A stretch of 64,000 nt of DNA from an uncultured Flavobacteriales bacterium (GCA_938085425.1 CALKGQ010000011.1:186001-250000), one strand, 5' to 3'; counted from the first letter of the stretch, positions 27,213 through 37,134 are shown. The notes: generated from the letters alone by a model not told the origin. Numbers and translations: made by a program.

Positions 27213-27647
27213 TCAAAAAGCCACTGCGGGACCTTGCACCACTGGCCTTCCTTCTTCTTGCCATCCGGCCATGCCATCTTCCAAGTTGTACACCTCTTGG
27301 TGGCCCATGGCGCGAAGCTCTTTTGCCGTCAATTCACTTCTGCCGCCTCCTGCACAATAGACCAAGACGGGACGGTCCTTCGGGATCCGCTGCATGCATC
27401 CATCAAAATCCTCGTCGCCCCAATAGTCCTTGTGGGACGCCCCGTCAAGATGTCCCTCCGCCCACTCTTCTGGGGTCCGAACATCCAAAAGCAATGGGTT
27501 GTCCAGGGACTGCATCAACCCCTCGAATTCCGCGACGGTGACATCTTTCAAAACCGAGGCATCGGCGGGCGACCCTTCCTTGGCGGGCACACCGCATTGG
27601 GCGAGGACCAGCAGGAGCATTCCTCCCCAGAACCGGCGGAGCGTCAT
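27213..27647 (-). CDS. rhodanese-domain lipoprotein
   Basis: A 144-residue lipoprotein: the signal peptide [19 protein letters not shown] has a lipobox-like end at Cys18. The single rhodanese domain has [19 protein letters not shown] and the active-site loop VYCAGGGRS, whose Cys would carry the persulfide. [12 protein letters not shown] closes the domain. The loop length suggests a sulfurtransferase rather than an arsenate reductase-type phosphatase. The start overlaps the clpX stop by 4 bases. Confidence 0.85.
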   Translation of the reverse strand: MTLRRFWGGMLLLVLAQCGVPAKEGSPADASVLKDVTVAEFEGLMQSLDNPLLLDVRTPEEWAEGHLDGASHKDYWGDEDFDGCMQRIPKDRPVLVYCAGGGRSELTAKELRAMGHQEVYNLEDGMAGWQEEGRPVVQGPAVAF

Positions 27648-28942
27648 GAGGCCTTGGCCTTGTTCTTCGGGCTTGCCTTTGGGCTTGCTTTTGCCTTTGC
27701 CTTTGGTGCTTGGGCCAATTCTTCAGCGTGGGCCGCGTACTGGGCATCGATTTGGCCTTGGGCATAAGCGGCCGTCACCTCCAATTTCTTGGTCTGGGAT
27801 CCGGGCAGGTCAAACATGGCATTGCGAAGGATGACTTCGCATATGCCGCGCAGGCCCCTTGCGCCCAGTTTGCGCTCCATGGCGTGCTTCACCACCAAGT
27901 CAAGGGCGTCTGCCTTGAAGGAGAGGGCAATGTCATCCATGGCGAACAGTTTGATGTACTGGCGCACCAGGGCGTTTTTGGGTTCGGTGAGGATGCGTCT
28001 CAAGGCGTCTCTTTTCAATGGCCTCAAGGCCGTCAAAACGGGAAAACGTCCAATGAGCTCTGGGATGAGGCCAAAGTCTTTCAGATCCGACGGATCCACA
28101 TACGCCAAGGCCTCGCTTTCTTCGACCACCTGACCTGCCGTGGCATAGCCAATGGTGCTTTTGCGCAGCCTCCGCGCCACGATCTTTTCCATCCCTGAAA
28201 AGGCGCCACCGCAGATGAAGAGGATGTTCGTCGTATTCACCGTGATGAGCTTCTGCTCAGGGTGCTTGCGCCCGCCTTGAGGTGGCACCTGGACATCGGT
28301 GCCCTCGAGCAGTTTCAGCAAGGCTTGTTGCACACCCTCTCCGCTGACATCGCGTGTGATGGAGGGGTTGTCGCTTTTTCGGGCAATTTTGTCGATTTCA
28401 TCGATGAAGACAATGCCGCGTTCGGCCGCATCGACGTCGAAGTCCGCGGACTGCAAGAGCCTGGAAAGGACACTTTCCACGTCTTCTCCGACGTAGCCGG
28501 CCTCGGTGAGCACTGTCGCATCGGCGATGCAGAACGGGACGTCCAGCATCCTCGCGATGGTCTTGGCCAGTAGGGTTTTTCCAGTCCCTGTTTCCCCCAC
28601 CAAAATAACGTTGCTTTTGTCGAGTTCAACCTCGTTTGCGTCCTCCTTGGGCGCGTGCGTGAGCCTCTTGTAGTGGTTGTACACCGCGACACTCAACGTC
28701 CGTTTTGCCGCCTCTTGACCAATGACGAAATCGTCGAGGTAGGTCTTGATTTCAGCAGGTCGGCGCAAGGTGAAGTCCAGAGCTGTGGCGTCGCCCCCTT
28801 TGGCAGAGGATTCCTCTAGGACAATGGCCTCGGCTTGCTCGACGCAACGGTTGCAAATGTGTCCGGTGGCTCCGGCAATGAGGATGTCTACTTCGTCCTT
28901 TCGTCGGCCGCAAAAGGAGCATAGAATGTCTTGTTCGGACAT
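27644..28942 (-). CDS. clpX: ATP-dependent Clp protease ATP-binding subunit ClpX
   Basis: AAA+ unfoldase that feeds ClpP. The N-terminal zinc-binding domain has Cys8, Cys11, Cys30 and Cys33 (CSFCGRR, ICNRCV). The ATPase has Walker [16 protein letters not shown], Walker [15 protein letters not shown], and sensor motifs including PELIGRFPV. The ClpP-docking loop reads TIGYATAG, an IGY variant of the usual IGF. The last 30 or so residues form a Lys/Ala/Ser/Pro-rich tail that looks low complexity and is unusual for the family. It follows clpP on the same strand. Confidence 0.95.
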   Translation of the reverse strand: MSEQDILCSFCGRRKDEVDILIAGATGHICNRCVEQAEAIVLEESSAKGGDATALDFTLRRPAEIKTYLDDFVIGQEAAKRTLSVAVYNHYKRLTHAPKEDANEVELDKSNVILVGETGTGKTLLAKTIARMLDVPFCIADATVLTEAGYVGEDVESVLSRLLQSADFDVDAAERGIVFIDEIDKIARKSDNPSITRDVSGEGVQQALLKLLEGTDVQVPPQGGRKHPEQKLITVNTTNILFICGGAFSGMEKIVARRLRKSTIGYATAGQVVEESEALAYVDPSDLKDFGLIPELIGRFPVLTALRPLKRDALRRILTEPKNALVRQYIKLFAMDDIALSFKADALDLVVKHAMERKLGARGLRGICEVILRNAMFDLPGSQTKKLEVTAAYAQGQIDAQYAAHAEELAQAPKAKAKASPKASPKNKAKAS

Positions 28943-28982
28943 GGAATGTCGTTCAAATGTGAGCCAACGAAATTACTTAGAA

Positions 28983-29675
28983 TCAGGTCGTGCGGACCAA
29001 AACTTCGTCAATCATTCCGTATTCCTTCGCCTCTTCGGCGATCATCCAATAGTCCCGGTCGCTGTCGCCCCAGACTTTGTCGTAGGTCTGGCCGCTGTGG
29101 GTGGCGATGATGTCGTAGAGCTCTTTCTTGAGCTTTTGGATCTCACGCGCAGTGATTTCAATGTCGGATGCTTGGCCACGTGCGCCGCCAAGGGGTTGGT
29201 GGATCATGACACGGCTGTGCTTCAATCCTGTGCGCTTGCCTGCGGCGCCACCACAGAGAAGCACCGCACCCATCGATGCCGCCATGCCAGTGCAGATGGT
29301 GGCCACGTCGGGACGGATGTACTGCATGGTGTCGTAAATGCCCAATCCGGCGTACACGCTTCCTCCTGGCGAGTTGATGTAGATCTGGATGTCCTTGCCG
29401 GGGTCGGTGGATTCCAAAAAGAGCAATTGCGCTTGGATGATGTTCGCGATGTAATCGTCCACGCCTGTGCCCAAAAAGATGATCCGGTCGGCCATCAAAC
29501 GCGAGAAGACATCCACCTCCCGAAAGGGCATGGGCCGTTCTTCAATCACAGTTCGGGTCATGCTGTCTGGTCCGGCAATGGGCCCGTGCGTCTTGGAGAT
29601 GTAATCCTCAACGGTGTGGCTGCTCATGCCGCGATCGTGGACGGCGTACTTCAGGAATTCTTTGCGGTTGTTCAT
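28983..29675 (-). CDS. clpP: ATP-dependent Clp protease proteolytic subunit ClpP
   Basis: Serine peptidase subunit of ClpXP. The catalytic triad is Ser134 in TGMAASMGA, His159 in VMIHQPLGG and Asp208 in DSDRDYWM. At 230 residues it has an N-terminal extension of about 35 residues before the family body ([14 protein letters not shown]). The start ATG at 29673-29675 ([10 protein letters not shown]) is chosen because the 15 residues upstream are not family-like. The tig-clpP-clpX order on one strand is the classical arrangement. Confidence 0.96.
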   Translation of the reverse strand: MNNRKEFLKYAVHDRGMSSHTVEDYISKTHGPIAGPDSMTRTVIEERPMPFREVDVFSRLMADRIIFLGTGVDDYIANIIQAQLLFLESTDPGKDIQIYINSPGGSVYAGLGIYDTMQYIRPDVATICTGMAASMGAVLLCGGAAGKRTGLKHSRVMIHQPLGGARGQASDIEITAREIQKLKKELYDIIATHSGQTYDKVWGDSDRDYWMIAEEAKEYGMIDEVLVRTT

Positions 29676-29762
29676 GGTGCTGTTCTGTGGGACCAAATTA
29701 CGTCCCACGCACCCGATCATCGGACCTCGAAAACGAGGTTGTTCACAACCGTTGGGGTAGAA

Positions 29763-31118
29763 TCAACGGACTTCAGCGGCCAGCTTTCCAAACTCGTCAA
29801 AGCTCACCAGCTTCTCGGAGATTGAGACCCTGGTCTTGAGGTCATCGACCACTTTACGCTCGACCAAAACATCGGCGATCCGGCGGCGTTCTTTTTCGTC
29901 GGTGAGGACATTCTTGGCCACGTTCCCGAGGGTTTCTTCATCCATGGGCATGCCGTACTGTGCATACTGTGCGCCGACCATGCGTTTGGCCTCTCCTTCG
30001 AGTTCTTCAGAAGACACCTGCAGATCGATTTTCTCTGCCACGGTCTGCTGAAGGATTTGCCAGCGCAGGGACTCGGCATAGCTGGGGTACTCCTCCTCCA
30101 CCTGCTCAGGCGTGAGGGGCTTCTCGTTGGTCAACATGATCCAACGCTTGAGGAAGGCATCGGGGAGCTCGACCTTCATTTTCTCGATCAAGTCCACCAC
30201 AAACCGGCGTCGGAACACCCATTCTGCATCGCGGTCAAAGTGGCCGTCGAGGTCCTCTGCCACCTTCTCGCGGAAGGCTTTTTCGTCGGTGACGACGCCC
30301 ACTCCATACACCTTGTCGAACAGCGAGGCATTGACTTCATGTGGCTCGAGGCGCTTCACCTCTTTCACAGTGAAGCGGAAGGTCCCTTTCAGACCGTGCA
30401 CCTGTTCGTGGGTGATGCCCAACATGCGCTCGAGGTCGTCATGTCCACGGCTCACTTTGTGCGGATCAACGTCCACGGCAGAGCCCGGCTGCAAGCCCAG
30501 CAAAGACTTGGCTGTTTTTTTGTCCTCGACAAACTCAAGGCTGATGGTGCTGTCGCTGGTGATGCCATCTTCCAGCAATTCCCCTGAAGCATCCAACTGG
30601 GCAAAGTGTCCCACGAGCATGTCGTTCGCTTCGCTCTTGTCGGGGTCGGACATTTTTCCGTGGCGCCGCTGCAAATCGGTGACTTGCCTTTGGATCGCTT
30701 CCTTGTCCACCTTGATCTTGTGACGGGTGAATTTGGCGCGTCGTCCAAACTCCAGGCTCAGCTCAGGGGCCAGCCCCAACTCATAGTGGAAGGTGAACGT
30801 GCCTGGATTGTTCCAGTCTCCATCGTCCTCTTTGTTCTCGCTGGGAATGGGGTTGCCCAACACATTGAGCTTGTTTTCCTGGATGTGCTTTTGAAGGAGC
30901 TCACTCAACATCTGGTTGAGTTCTTCCGCCAGGACAGATTGGCCGTATTGACGGCGCACCAGAGGCATGGGGACCTTGCCTTTTCTGAATCCAGGCATGG
31001 TGGTTTGCTGTTGGTGTCGCTTCAAGGCCCTGTCCACGCGAGGCGTGTAGTCTTCTTGGGCGAGGGTGATGGCCAACTCAACACGGAGATTGTCCAGGGA
31101 GGTTTGGGCGATGTTCAT
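29763..31118 (-). CDS. tig: trigger factor chaperone
   Basis: A 451-residue ribosome-bound chaperone for nascent chains. The N-terminal ribosome-binding domain begins MNIAQTSLDNLRVEL and carries the signature PGFRKGKVPMPLVRRQYG. A middle PPIase-like domain and a long C-terminal helical domain follow (DVLVERKVVDDLKTRV near the end). The start ATG at 31116-31118 is where family sequence begins. The reading frame further upstream is inside the tRNA-Leu region. It heads tig-clpP-clpX and probably shares the promoter of tRNA-Leu. Confidence 0.94.
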   Translation of the reverse strand: MNIAQTSLDNLRVELAITLAQEDYTPRVDRALKRHQQQTTMPGFRKGKVPMPLVRRQYGQSVLAEELNQMLSELLQKHIQENKLNVLGNPIPSENKEDDGDWNNPGTFTFHYELGLAPELSLEFGRRAKFTRHKIKVDKEAIQRQVTDLQRRHGKMSDPDKSEANDMLVGHFAQLDASGELLEDGITSDSTISLEFVEDKKTAKSLLGLQPGSAVDVDPHKVSRGHDDLERMLGITHEQVHGLKGTFRFTVKEVKRLEPHEVNASLFDKVYGVGVVTDEKAFREKVAEDLDGHFDRDAEWVFRRRFVVDLIEKMKVELPDAFLKRWIMLTNEKPLTPEQVEEEYPSYAESLRWQILQQTVAEKIDLQVSSEELEGEAKRMVGAQYAQYGMPMDEETLGNVAKNVLTDEKERRRIADVLVERKVVDDLKTRVSISEKLVSFDEFGKLAAEVR

Positions 31119-31153
31119 TGCGGAATCAGGTTGCCGGTTTTTCCTCGAAGAAG

Positions 31154-31233
<80 letters not shown>

Positions 31234-31248
31234 TCCCTTCGAGGGCCG

Positions 31249-31278
31249 CAAAGATACAAGGATTTTCTCGGAGGTCAA
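31249..31278 (-). promoter_or_regulatory. Bacteroidetes-type promoter for tRNA-Leu (and probably tig)
   Basis: On the minus strand a -33 TTG (31276-31278) is followed after 19 bases by TATCTTTG (31249-31256), an exact match to the TAnnTTTG -7 element used by the primary sigma factor of Bacteroidetes. Transcription would start near 31242, about 9 bases before the 5' end of tRNA-Leu. It is the clearest promoter in the window. Confidence 0.75.
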
Positions 31279-31340
31279 CCCCCGACATGCATCCATTGAT
31301 TTGCGGGCGAATAAGCCTTCATCCGTTGCTCTTTCGCAGC

Positions 31341-32282
31341 ATGGTTTGGAGGTCAAACACCTGGCCCAGGCAATGGGCAATGCTGGCGGTGCCCATGCTC
31401 TTCGTCCTCTTTCATGGGGAGGTGCTGGCCCAGGAGGAGTCCCTGGATGGCCCCCGGGAACAGCCCGAGTTGGGCGGCGAATGGACAGGAGGTTTTCCTG
31501 TGTCGGGAACCCCGTGGGGCCAACTCTGTGCGTCGATGTGGGGATCGGGAATCTCAGGTCGACCTTGGTGTGAATGGCACCTGGGTGGGGCTTGGGAGGG
31601 TTGGGCTGCGTGGCAGGTCTTGGGGTTGCAAGGAGGCATGGCGGGAAGGGCGGGTGCAGGGGGGCGTTGGGAAGGGGTGGGCAAACTGAGCCGAGAGGTG
31701 TGGCCAGACCTGAATGAAAAGCGTTGGGCCGGTCATTTGGCTTGCCGGTGGACCGAGGAGGGACCCCGGGGCCGATGGGCGCTGACGCTTGCCATGGGCT
31801 CTGTGCCATTGGGAGGCGGACGGGTGTCCCAAGACGGGGTGTTCAGGGCCACTGCTCCTTACAGTTGGCAGATGTCTTGGTCGCCACCAGAGGAAGGTGC
31901 ATTGGTGGGGATGCCGTCGTTTGTTTGGTCCAGGGGAGGAGAGTGGAGCGTTCAATGGAGCCCTGTTCGCTTTTGGCAAAAGGAGCTCAGGCTGTGGCGA
32001 CAGGGTCCCAGCGAACTGTGGATTCAGATCGCAGGTCCGCAATGGGCCATGCAAGTGGCATGGTGGATGAAGCTGCCCAGCTGGCAAAGACCGACGGGGG
32101 CGCACAGAACGCTTTCCAAAACGACGGTGCAGGTGCCGGGTGCATTGCCGGGAAGGCGCTGGCACCGCCTAGGATGTGGAATGGGCCGCGGTGGAGCCGC
32201 TGGATCATGGCAGTGGGGTTGGCGATGGGGAAGCACAACGGAATCCGACCAAGCAGCGTCCACCCATTCCGCCGCGCAATGA
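31341..32282 (+). CDS. exported Trp-rich protein, likely outer-membrane
   Basis: A 313-residue exported protein with signal peptide MVWRSNTWPRQWAM plus LAVPMLFVLFHG and predicted cleavage VLA|QEE. The mature part is strikingly rich in Trp and Gly with an alternating pattern that suggests beta strands, such as WALTLAMGSVPLGGGRV and GGEWSVQWSPVRFW. I recognise no family. Its stop overlaps the next start in an ATGA junction, so the two are co-translated. The upstream region holds the promoter of tRNA-Leu on the other strand. Confidence 0.68.
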   Translation: MVWRSNTWPRQWAMLAVPMLFVLFHGEVLAQEESLDGPREQPELGGEWTGGFPVSGTPWGQLCASMWGSGISGRPWCEWHLGGAWEGWAAWQVLGLQGGMAGRAGAGGRWEGVGKLSREVWPDLNEKRWAGHLACRWTEEGPRGRWALTLAMGSVPLGGGRVSQDGVFRATAPYSWQMSWSPPEEGALVGMPSFVWSRGGEWSVQWSPVRFWQKELRLWRQGPSELWIQIAGPQWAMQVAWWMKLPSWQRPTGAHRTLSKTTVQVPGALPGRRWHRLGCGMGRGGAAGSWQWGWRWGSTTESDQAASTHSAAQ

Positions 32283-33802
32283 ATGGGCATCATGTGGTGC
32301 TGGGTCTAGGGATGGTTTGGTTGTTCACCTGCTCCGCCCCGAATTGGGCCCAAAGCGAAGGTTGGACCCAAGAGCTGCCGGAGTTTTTTTCGGCCCACCC
32401 GGAGCTGGTTTGGGGCCTGCAAAGGGCATCGGAAATGGGCGAATGCACCAGTCGATGTGCCGCGCTTGTCATGGCACATGTGCGTCGTCAAGGCCCACCG
32501 TGGTCCGTGGAAGAGGCCCATTTGGTGGAAGGACTGACCCCGTTGGAGCATAGCTGGCTGGCCCAAGCCCCTTGGTGGCGTGCAGCAGCAATGGACAGGG
32601 TCCGCCGGGCCTCACAACCCACGCCTTCTTGGCGCTCCACCCTGGCAACCACCCTTGCACGGACCGACCAAGACGTGTGGACGATGGTGCCGGCATGGCG
32701 GGTCACGGCCCCGCACGTGATGGCGCAGGTGGTTCGCTCCTCCAAGTTGCAGGCCAGCGGGGCGGTCCATGGTGGAAAAGGGGGGGTGCAGTGGGTGCTG
32801 GGTAACCATCGTTTGGGATGGGGCCAGGGTTTGACCATCCCTCGCAACGACCCCTTTGGCCAACCATGGTTTTTAGGGGCCTCCGAGGTGATGTTGCATG
32901 CTGCGCCATGGCCATTGCGCGCGCCTCAGGGAACAGGAACTTTTCGCGGTGTTGCCGCGGAATTGGGGGGAAGTCGTTTTCATATGGGCTGTTCCAAAGG
33001 GCAGGACCACACGTCGTTGATGCTTGGTTTCGCCAAGACCAAGGACCGGCGTTGGGGGGCCTCTTTGCACCAAGCCCCTGAGGTCTTGAAATATGGACTG
33101 GACGGCTCGGGTGAGCTTGGAGCTTGGAGCCACCAATGGGCGGTGGCGGCAGTCAAAAGTTCGGGCCAAACTTCCTGGAGTCGCCGCGCTTCCATGCGTC
33201 GTGCTTGGGGCAATGGTGCAGTTGTCCAATGCGCCCATGAAGCCTTTGGGTCCTCAGGATGGCGTGCCTATGAAAGAGAGACCAAGTGCCATTGGGCATC
33301 CACCCACGGCCCTCAAGGCCTGCGCCTTCAATGGCGCTTGTCCCTTCAAAACGGGGGCTCTCCCGAAGTCAGGACCCGCGTCGTCCCGTCCAAGACATCG
33401 CCTTGGACTTGGGACCTCCGCCTCGACGAGGGCATCTCCACGTTCACGGGGACATGGCACGATGGGCATTGGCGGTTGTCTTGGATGGTCACGCCTTGGC
33501 AGGGCACCCGTGGACAAGGGCGGGCTGTGACTTGGCAATCGGGTTGGCAGCAAGGCCAATGGCGCGTGGGGGCGATGGCGATGGACGGTGAAGGATCGCC
33601 TGTGACTGGTTACGTGTCCATCGCTTGGCTCGAATCGCGGCGCTGGGTTAGATTGCCAGAAGATGGCGCCCGGCTGAGCCTTTGGTTTGAACAAAAGACC
33701 AACAGATTGGGAAGAAAGGGGAGCTGGTCGGGCCATTTGTTTTGGTCACCTTCTCAACAGGAGACCTTTCGTTGTGGGCTTCGCTGGTCATGGGAAGCGT
33801 GA
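32279..33802 (+). CDS. exported helix-hairpin-helix/outer-membrane-type protein (tentative)
   Basis: A 507-residue exported protein with predicted cleavage at NWA|QSE. After the signal peptide, a helical part around residues 55-95 (AALVMAHVRRQGPPWSVEEA) resembles the helix-hairpin-helix repeats found in a Bacteroidetes family that fuses HhH repeats to a beta-barrel-like domain. The segment VLGNHRLGWGQGLTIP near residue 180 recalls the GDYxLxFGQGL motif of that family. The rest is Trp- and Gly-rich, like the upstream partner. The ATG overlaps the upstream stop. The family assignment is from memory of motifs, so it is tentative. Confidence 0.62.
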   Translation: MNGHHVVLGLGMVWLFTCSAPNWAQSEGWTQELPEFFSAHPELVWGLQRASEMGECTSRCAALVMAHVRRQGPPWSVEEAHLVEGLTPLEHSWLAQAPWWRAAAMDRVRRASQPTPSWRSTLATTLARTDQDVWTMVPAWRVTAPHVMAQVVRSSKLQASGAVHGGKGGVQWVLGNHRLGWGQGLTIPRNDPFGQPWFLGASEVMLHAAPWPLRAPQGTGTFRGVAAELGGSRFHMGCSKGQDHTSLMLGFAKTKDRRWGASLHQAPEVLKYGLDGSGELGAWSHQWAVAAVKSSGQTSWSRRASMRRAWGNGAVVQCAHEAFGSSGWRAYERETKCHWASTHGPQGLRLQWRLSLQNGGSPEVRTRVVPSKTSPWTWDLRLDEGISTFTGTWHDGHWRLSWMVTPWQGTRGQGRAVTWQSGWQQGQWRVGAMAMDGEGSPVTGYVSIAWLESRRWVRLPEDGARLSLWFEQKTNRLGRKGSWSGHLFWSPSQQETFRCGLRWSWEA

Positions 33803-33859
33803 CCTCGTGGAGTATCTTGTCCCCGGCAGAACCTGAATCTGCCCAACAAGAACATCAGC

Positions 33860-34426
33860 ATGGCGAACACCAGTGACATCAAAAACGGCATGGTCCTCAA
33901 CCACAACAACGGCTTGTGGCAAATCGTGGAGTTTCTCCATGTGAAGCCGGGAAAAGGGGCGGCATTTGTCCGGACCAAACTCAAGAACATCGAGACGGGA
34001 AAGGTGGTGGACAACACCTTCAATGCAGGCCACAAAATCGACCCTGTTCGGATTGAGACCCGGGAGCACACCTTTTTGTACAACGACGACGAAGGGTACC
34101 ACTTCATGAACACGGAGTCCTACGAGCAAATCCGTTTGGAGAAGCACCTCATTGGGGCACCGCAGTTTTTGAAGGATGGATTGAATTGTTTGGTGGTTTT
34201 TCACGCAGACGAGGAGCGGCCCATCAACTGCGACCTGCCCAGCCATGTGGAGCTGGAAATCACCTACACGGAGCCGGGGGTCAAAGGAGACACCGCGACC
34301 AACTCTTTGAAACCGGCCACGGTGGACACAGGGGCCGAGGTTCGTGTTCCTCTGTTCATCAACCAAGGCGACTGGATCAAAGTAGACACGAGAACAGGTG
34401 AGTATTCTGAGCGAATCAAAAAGTAA
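33860..34426 (+). CDS. efp: elongation factor P
   Basis: A 188-residue factor that relieves ribosome stalling at polyproline. The KOW-like N-terminal domain has the loop VKPGKGAAF with Lys32 at the usual modification position. The two OB domains follow, with the C-terminal motif TGEYSERIK. The modification enzyme cannot be read from this gene, and no EpmA or arginine-specific EarP partner is nearby. It is 57 bases from the preceding stop and 16 bases from the phosphatase start. Confidence 0.96.
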   Translation: MANTSDIKNGMVLNHNNGLWQIVEFLHVKPGKGAAFVRTKLKNIETGKVVDNTFNAGHKIDPVRIETREHTFLYNDDEGYHFMNTESYEQIRLEKHLIGAPQFLKDGLNCLVVFHADEERPINCDLPSHVELEITYTEPGVKGDTATNSLKPATVDTGAEVRVPLFINQGDWIKVDTRTGEYSERIKK

Positions 34427-34442
34427 GCCTGTTCCGCACGCC

Positions 34443-35687
34443 ATGACCAACCCCAAGGAACGGAGATTGAAGGAGAAGCTCGAATTGCGGGACTTCAAAT
34501 TGAACGCGCTCCTCGAGGTCACAAGGGCGGTGAATGCAGAGACCTCTGAAGAAGAGTTGATGCAGGGCTATGTGAACGCCTTGAAGGAAAATTTGGGCAT
34601 CGACCGCTTGGTCCTGTATGCGGCCGACTTGGACGGCAAACATTGGAAATTGTTGGTGTCCGCGGGGACGGATGGAGGATGGCCTGCATCGCGTCCGGCT
34701 TCTTTCTTTGAGGCCTTGGACCTCGACAACATCGGCCTCGCTGGAGCCCTTGGCGGGGATGAACATCCCTCTGACGTAGTGGTGCCTGTGCGCCAAAACG
34801 AGGAGGCCATCGCGTTGGTCTTGGCAGGCGACACTTCCGATTCAGACCGAGGGGTCAGTCCTGTGGTCAAGCACTTGAATTTTTTGGTCACCTTGACCAA
34901 CATCTTGGTGGTGGCGCGGCGCAACCGGCACATGGTGTCCCGGAACTTGAAACAAGAGGCGTTGAGAAGGGAGCTCGAACTCGCAGGGGAGATGCAAGCC
35001 ATGCTGCTGCCGAGTTCTTGGGACCATGTGGAATTGGATGTGGCAGGGTACTATCAACCGCATACTGAGGTGGGCGGAGATTACTACGATGCCTTTGCCA
35101 CAGACCATGGGAAGACGGTCATGTGCATGGCCGATGTGAGCGGCAAGGGAATGAGTGCGGCACTTTTGATGAGCAACTTCCAGGCCCAGGTTCGCGCGTT
35201 GTTTCAGGCAGAGACAGGCTCTTTGGAAGACACGCTCCGAAGGTTGAACCGCCGGGTCATGGACATCGCCCAAGGAGAGAAATACGTCACCTTCTTTGTG
35301 GCTGTCCTTGATGAATCGGCAAGGCAATTGACCTACGTGAATTGCGGACACAACCCGCCGTTGTTTGTGCATCCCCAAGGCCAATCGGAGTTGTTGGGAC
35401 TGGGTTGCGTAGGGCTTGGTATGTTCCGCGACATCCCTTCGATGAATGTGGGCACGGTGGAGGTGTCCAAGGGGGCCTTGTTGTGCTGTTACACCGACGG
35501 ACTCGTGGAACAAGAAAACCGGCAGGAAGTCCCTTTTGGCACCGATCGGTTGCTGGGGCTGTTGGCCCATCACCAGGGCCAAACGCTCGATGCCGTGCAC
35601 CGCGCCATTGTGGCCTCTTTGGACGCCTTCAGGGACGACACTCCTCCGTTGGACGACACGGCCATGCTGAGCTGTCGGTTCAAGTGA
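34443..35687 (+). CDS. GAF-like sensor fused to SpoIIE/PP2C-type phosphatase
   Basis: A 414-residue regulator. An N-terminal coiled coil and GAF-like region (about 1-180, with ELMQGYVNALKENLGIDRLVL) leads to an RsbU/SpoIIE-type phosphatase domain. That domain has AGEMQAMLLPSSW, EVGGDYYDAF with the metal Asp, CMADVSGKGMSAALLMSNFQ, and VNCGHNPPLFV. Such proteins dephosphorylate anti-sigma-factor antagonists. No partner switch genes are beside it. The start is ATG 34443 (MTNPKERRLK). Its 3' end overlaps by 8 bases the 3' end of the O-antigen-ligase-like gene on the other strand. Confidence 0.86.
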   Translation: MTNPKERRLKEKLELRDFKLNALLEVTRAVNAETSEEELMQGYVNALKENLGIDRLVLYAADLDGKHWKLLVSAGTDGGWPASRPASFFEALDLDNIGLAGALGGDEHPSDVVVPVRQNEEAIALVLAGDTSDSDRGVSPVVKHLNFLVTLTNILVVARRNRHMVSRNLKQEALRRELELAGEMQAMLLPSSWDHVELDVAGYYQPHTEVGGDYYDAFATDHGKTVMCMADVSGKGMSAALLMSNFQAQVRALFQAETGSLEDTLRRLNRRVMDIAQGEKYVTFFVAVLDESARQLTYVNCGHNPPLFVHPQGQSELLGLGCVGLGMFRDIPSMNVGTVEVSKGALLCCYTDGLVEQENRQEVPFGTDRLLGLLAHHQGQTLDAVHRAIVASLDAFRDDTPPLDDTAMLSCRFK

Positions 35688-37122
35688 GCTGAGGCCGTTC
35701 TTGGTCGCCCTTGGCCCCAAGGTCGAGCACCACGAGCAAGGCCAAGAACCCCCAAAATGGTGCACTTGCCTTGTCGGTGTCGAGGTAGTTGTTCAGCACG
35801 CCATGCACGAAGTAGGTGATGAGTCCCAAAAAGAGTCCCATGGCCAACCTTTTCTTCTCTGGATCGTGCAAGGTTCGTTGAAGCTTGAAGCCCAAATGGC
35901 AGGTTGCCAAAAGCAGCGCAAGGACCCCTGCCAGTCCCAACACCCCCTGTTCAGCCAACGGTCCGAGGTATTCGCTGTGGGCATTCCCCAGATCGGCATT
36001 GTTGGTGCTGATGACGGTGCGCAGGTCCGAGGTTTGGAAAGGGGCGTACTCAAACTGGTAGGTCCCAGGCCCCCAGCCCCAAAGGGGACGCTCCTGGAAC
36101 ATGGCCCAAGCGCAGGACCAACGGTTGAGCCGTTCGAGATTAGAAGCATCGCTGGACACGTTGGAAATGCTTTCCACATGCTGGGCCAAATCGTCTGACG
36201 AGTCCTGTTTGTTCCGCTCGAGTTGGATGACCAATGCATCCCAGCTCAAGCCCACCACCATCAACCCCACAAGGCCTGTGGCCAAGAGGGTTTTGAACCT
36301 TGCCCCAAGGGCCATGAGGACCCACAGGGCGCCAGCCACGGCGAGGCTGACCCATGCCGCTCGGGTGAAGGAAAATACGGTGCCCAACACGAGCCATCCG
36401 ACCCCCATGGCCCACAAGACCCTGGACAAGGAGGATTGTTGGCTGCGCCATGCCATGGCCAAAGACGGAGGGATCATCATGGCCAGAACGGCCCCATAGG
36501 AGGTGTGGTCCTTGAAAAATGGCTTCATGACCCAGTGTCCGGCAGCCTTCTCGAACCCATACCCTGCATGCCGGATCATCGTGTACAAGATCACCACGGA
36601 CAAGGGCACCAAGAGCAGGCCCAAAAACCGGGCATGGCTGCGGTCACTGTCCCGGAACCAGGTGGCCAAAAGCACGTAGAATGACACCACAAACCAGCCC
36701 CGGGCCACCCAAGCTTTCAACGACACAATGGGGTGGCTGCTTGGCAAAATGGTGAGCCCCATCCACAAGAATCCCAGGCCAATCACCCATGTCACAGGAT
36801 GTTGCAAAAGGTCACGGTCTGGGGCCTCGCCTGAAAGCCACCGTGCCACAAACAACAAAAGCAGGGCGAACAACATGGGTTCGGTGGGCATGTACCATCC
36901 AATGGAGGTCAGGCCAAACTCACTCAGATTGACTGACAATGGCACCAAGAAGAGCACCACCGACAGGTACCCATCCATGCGGGCAAACGCCATCCAAACC
37001 ACCGCCAAAACCAGGGGCAGTGCAAGGACATGCGGCACGTCCAACCACCAGCCTGCGAGGGCGATGGCCGTCATGAGGATGCCGCCCGCCCAACCTGCTT
37101 GCGCTGTGGTCCAAGGAGACAA
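35680..37122 (-). CDS. O-antigen ligase-family (Wzy/WaaL-like) membrane protein
   Basis: A 480-residue protein with about ten to twelve hydrophobic segments. A large loop in the second half contains ALFQERP-like family sequence: RLNRWSCAWAMFQERPLWGWGPGTY, followed by HSEYLGPLAEQGVLGLAGV, the diagnostic motif of O-antigen ligases and polymerases. Function is either ligation of glycan to lipid A core or glycan polymerisation. It follows the Wzz-like gene by 12 bases on the same strand, which supports surface polysaccharide assembly. Mature role remains open. Confidence 0.82.
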   Translation of the reverse strand: MSPWTTAQAGWAGGILMTAIALAGWWLDVPHVLALPLVLAVVWMAFARMDGYLSVVLFLVPLSVNLSEFGLTSIGWYMPTEPMLFALLLLFVARWLSGEAPDRDLLQHPVTWVIGLGFLWMGLTILPSSHPIVSLKAWVARGWFVVSFYVLLATWFRDSDRSHARFLGLLLVPLSVVILYTMIRHAGYGFEKAAGHWVMKPFFKDHTSYGAVLAMMIPPSLAMAWRSQQSSLSRVLWAMGVGWLVLGTVFSFTRAAWVSLAVAGALWVLMALGARFKTLLATGLVGLMVVGLSWDALVIQLERNKQDSSDDLAQHVESISNVSSDASNLERLNRWSCAWAMFQERPLWGWGPGTYQFEYAPFQTSDLRTVISTNNADLGNAHSEYLGPLAEQGVLGLAGVLALLLATCHLGFKLQRTLHDPEKKRLAMGLFLGLITYFVHGVLNNYLDTDKASAPFWGFLALLVVLDLGAKGDQERPQLT

Positions 37123-37134
37123 TTCGGGGGTGGT

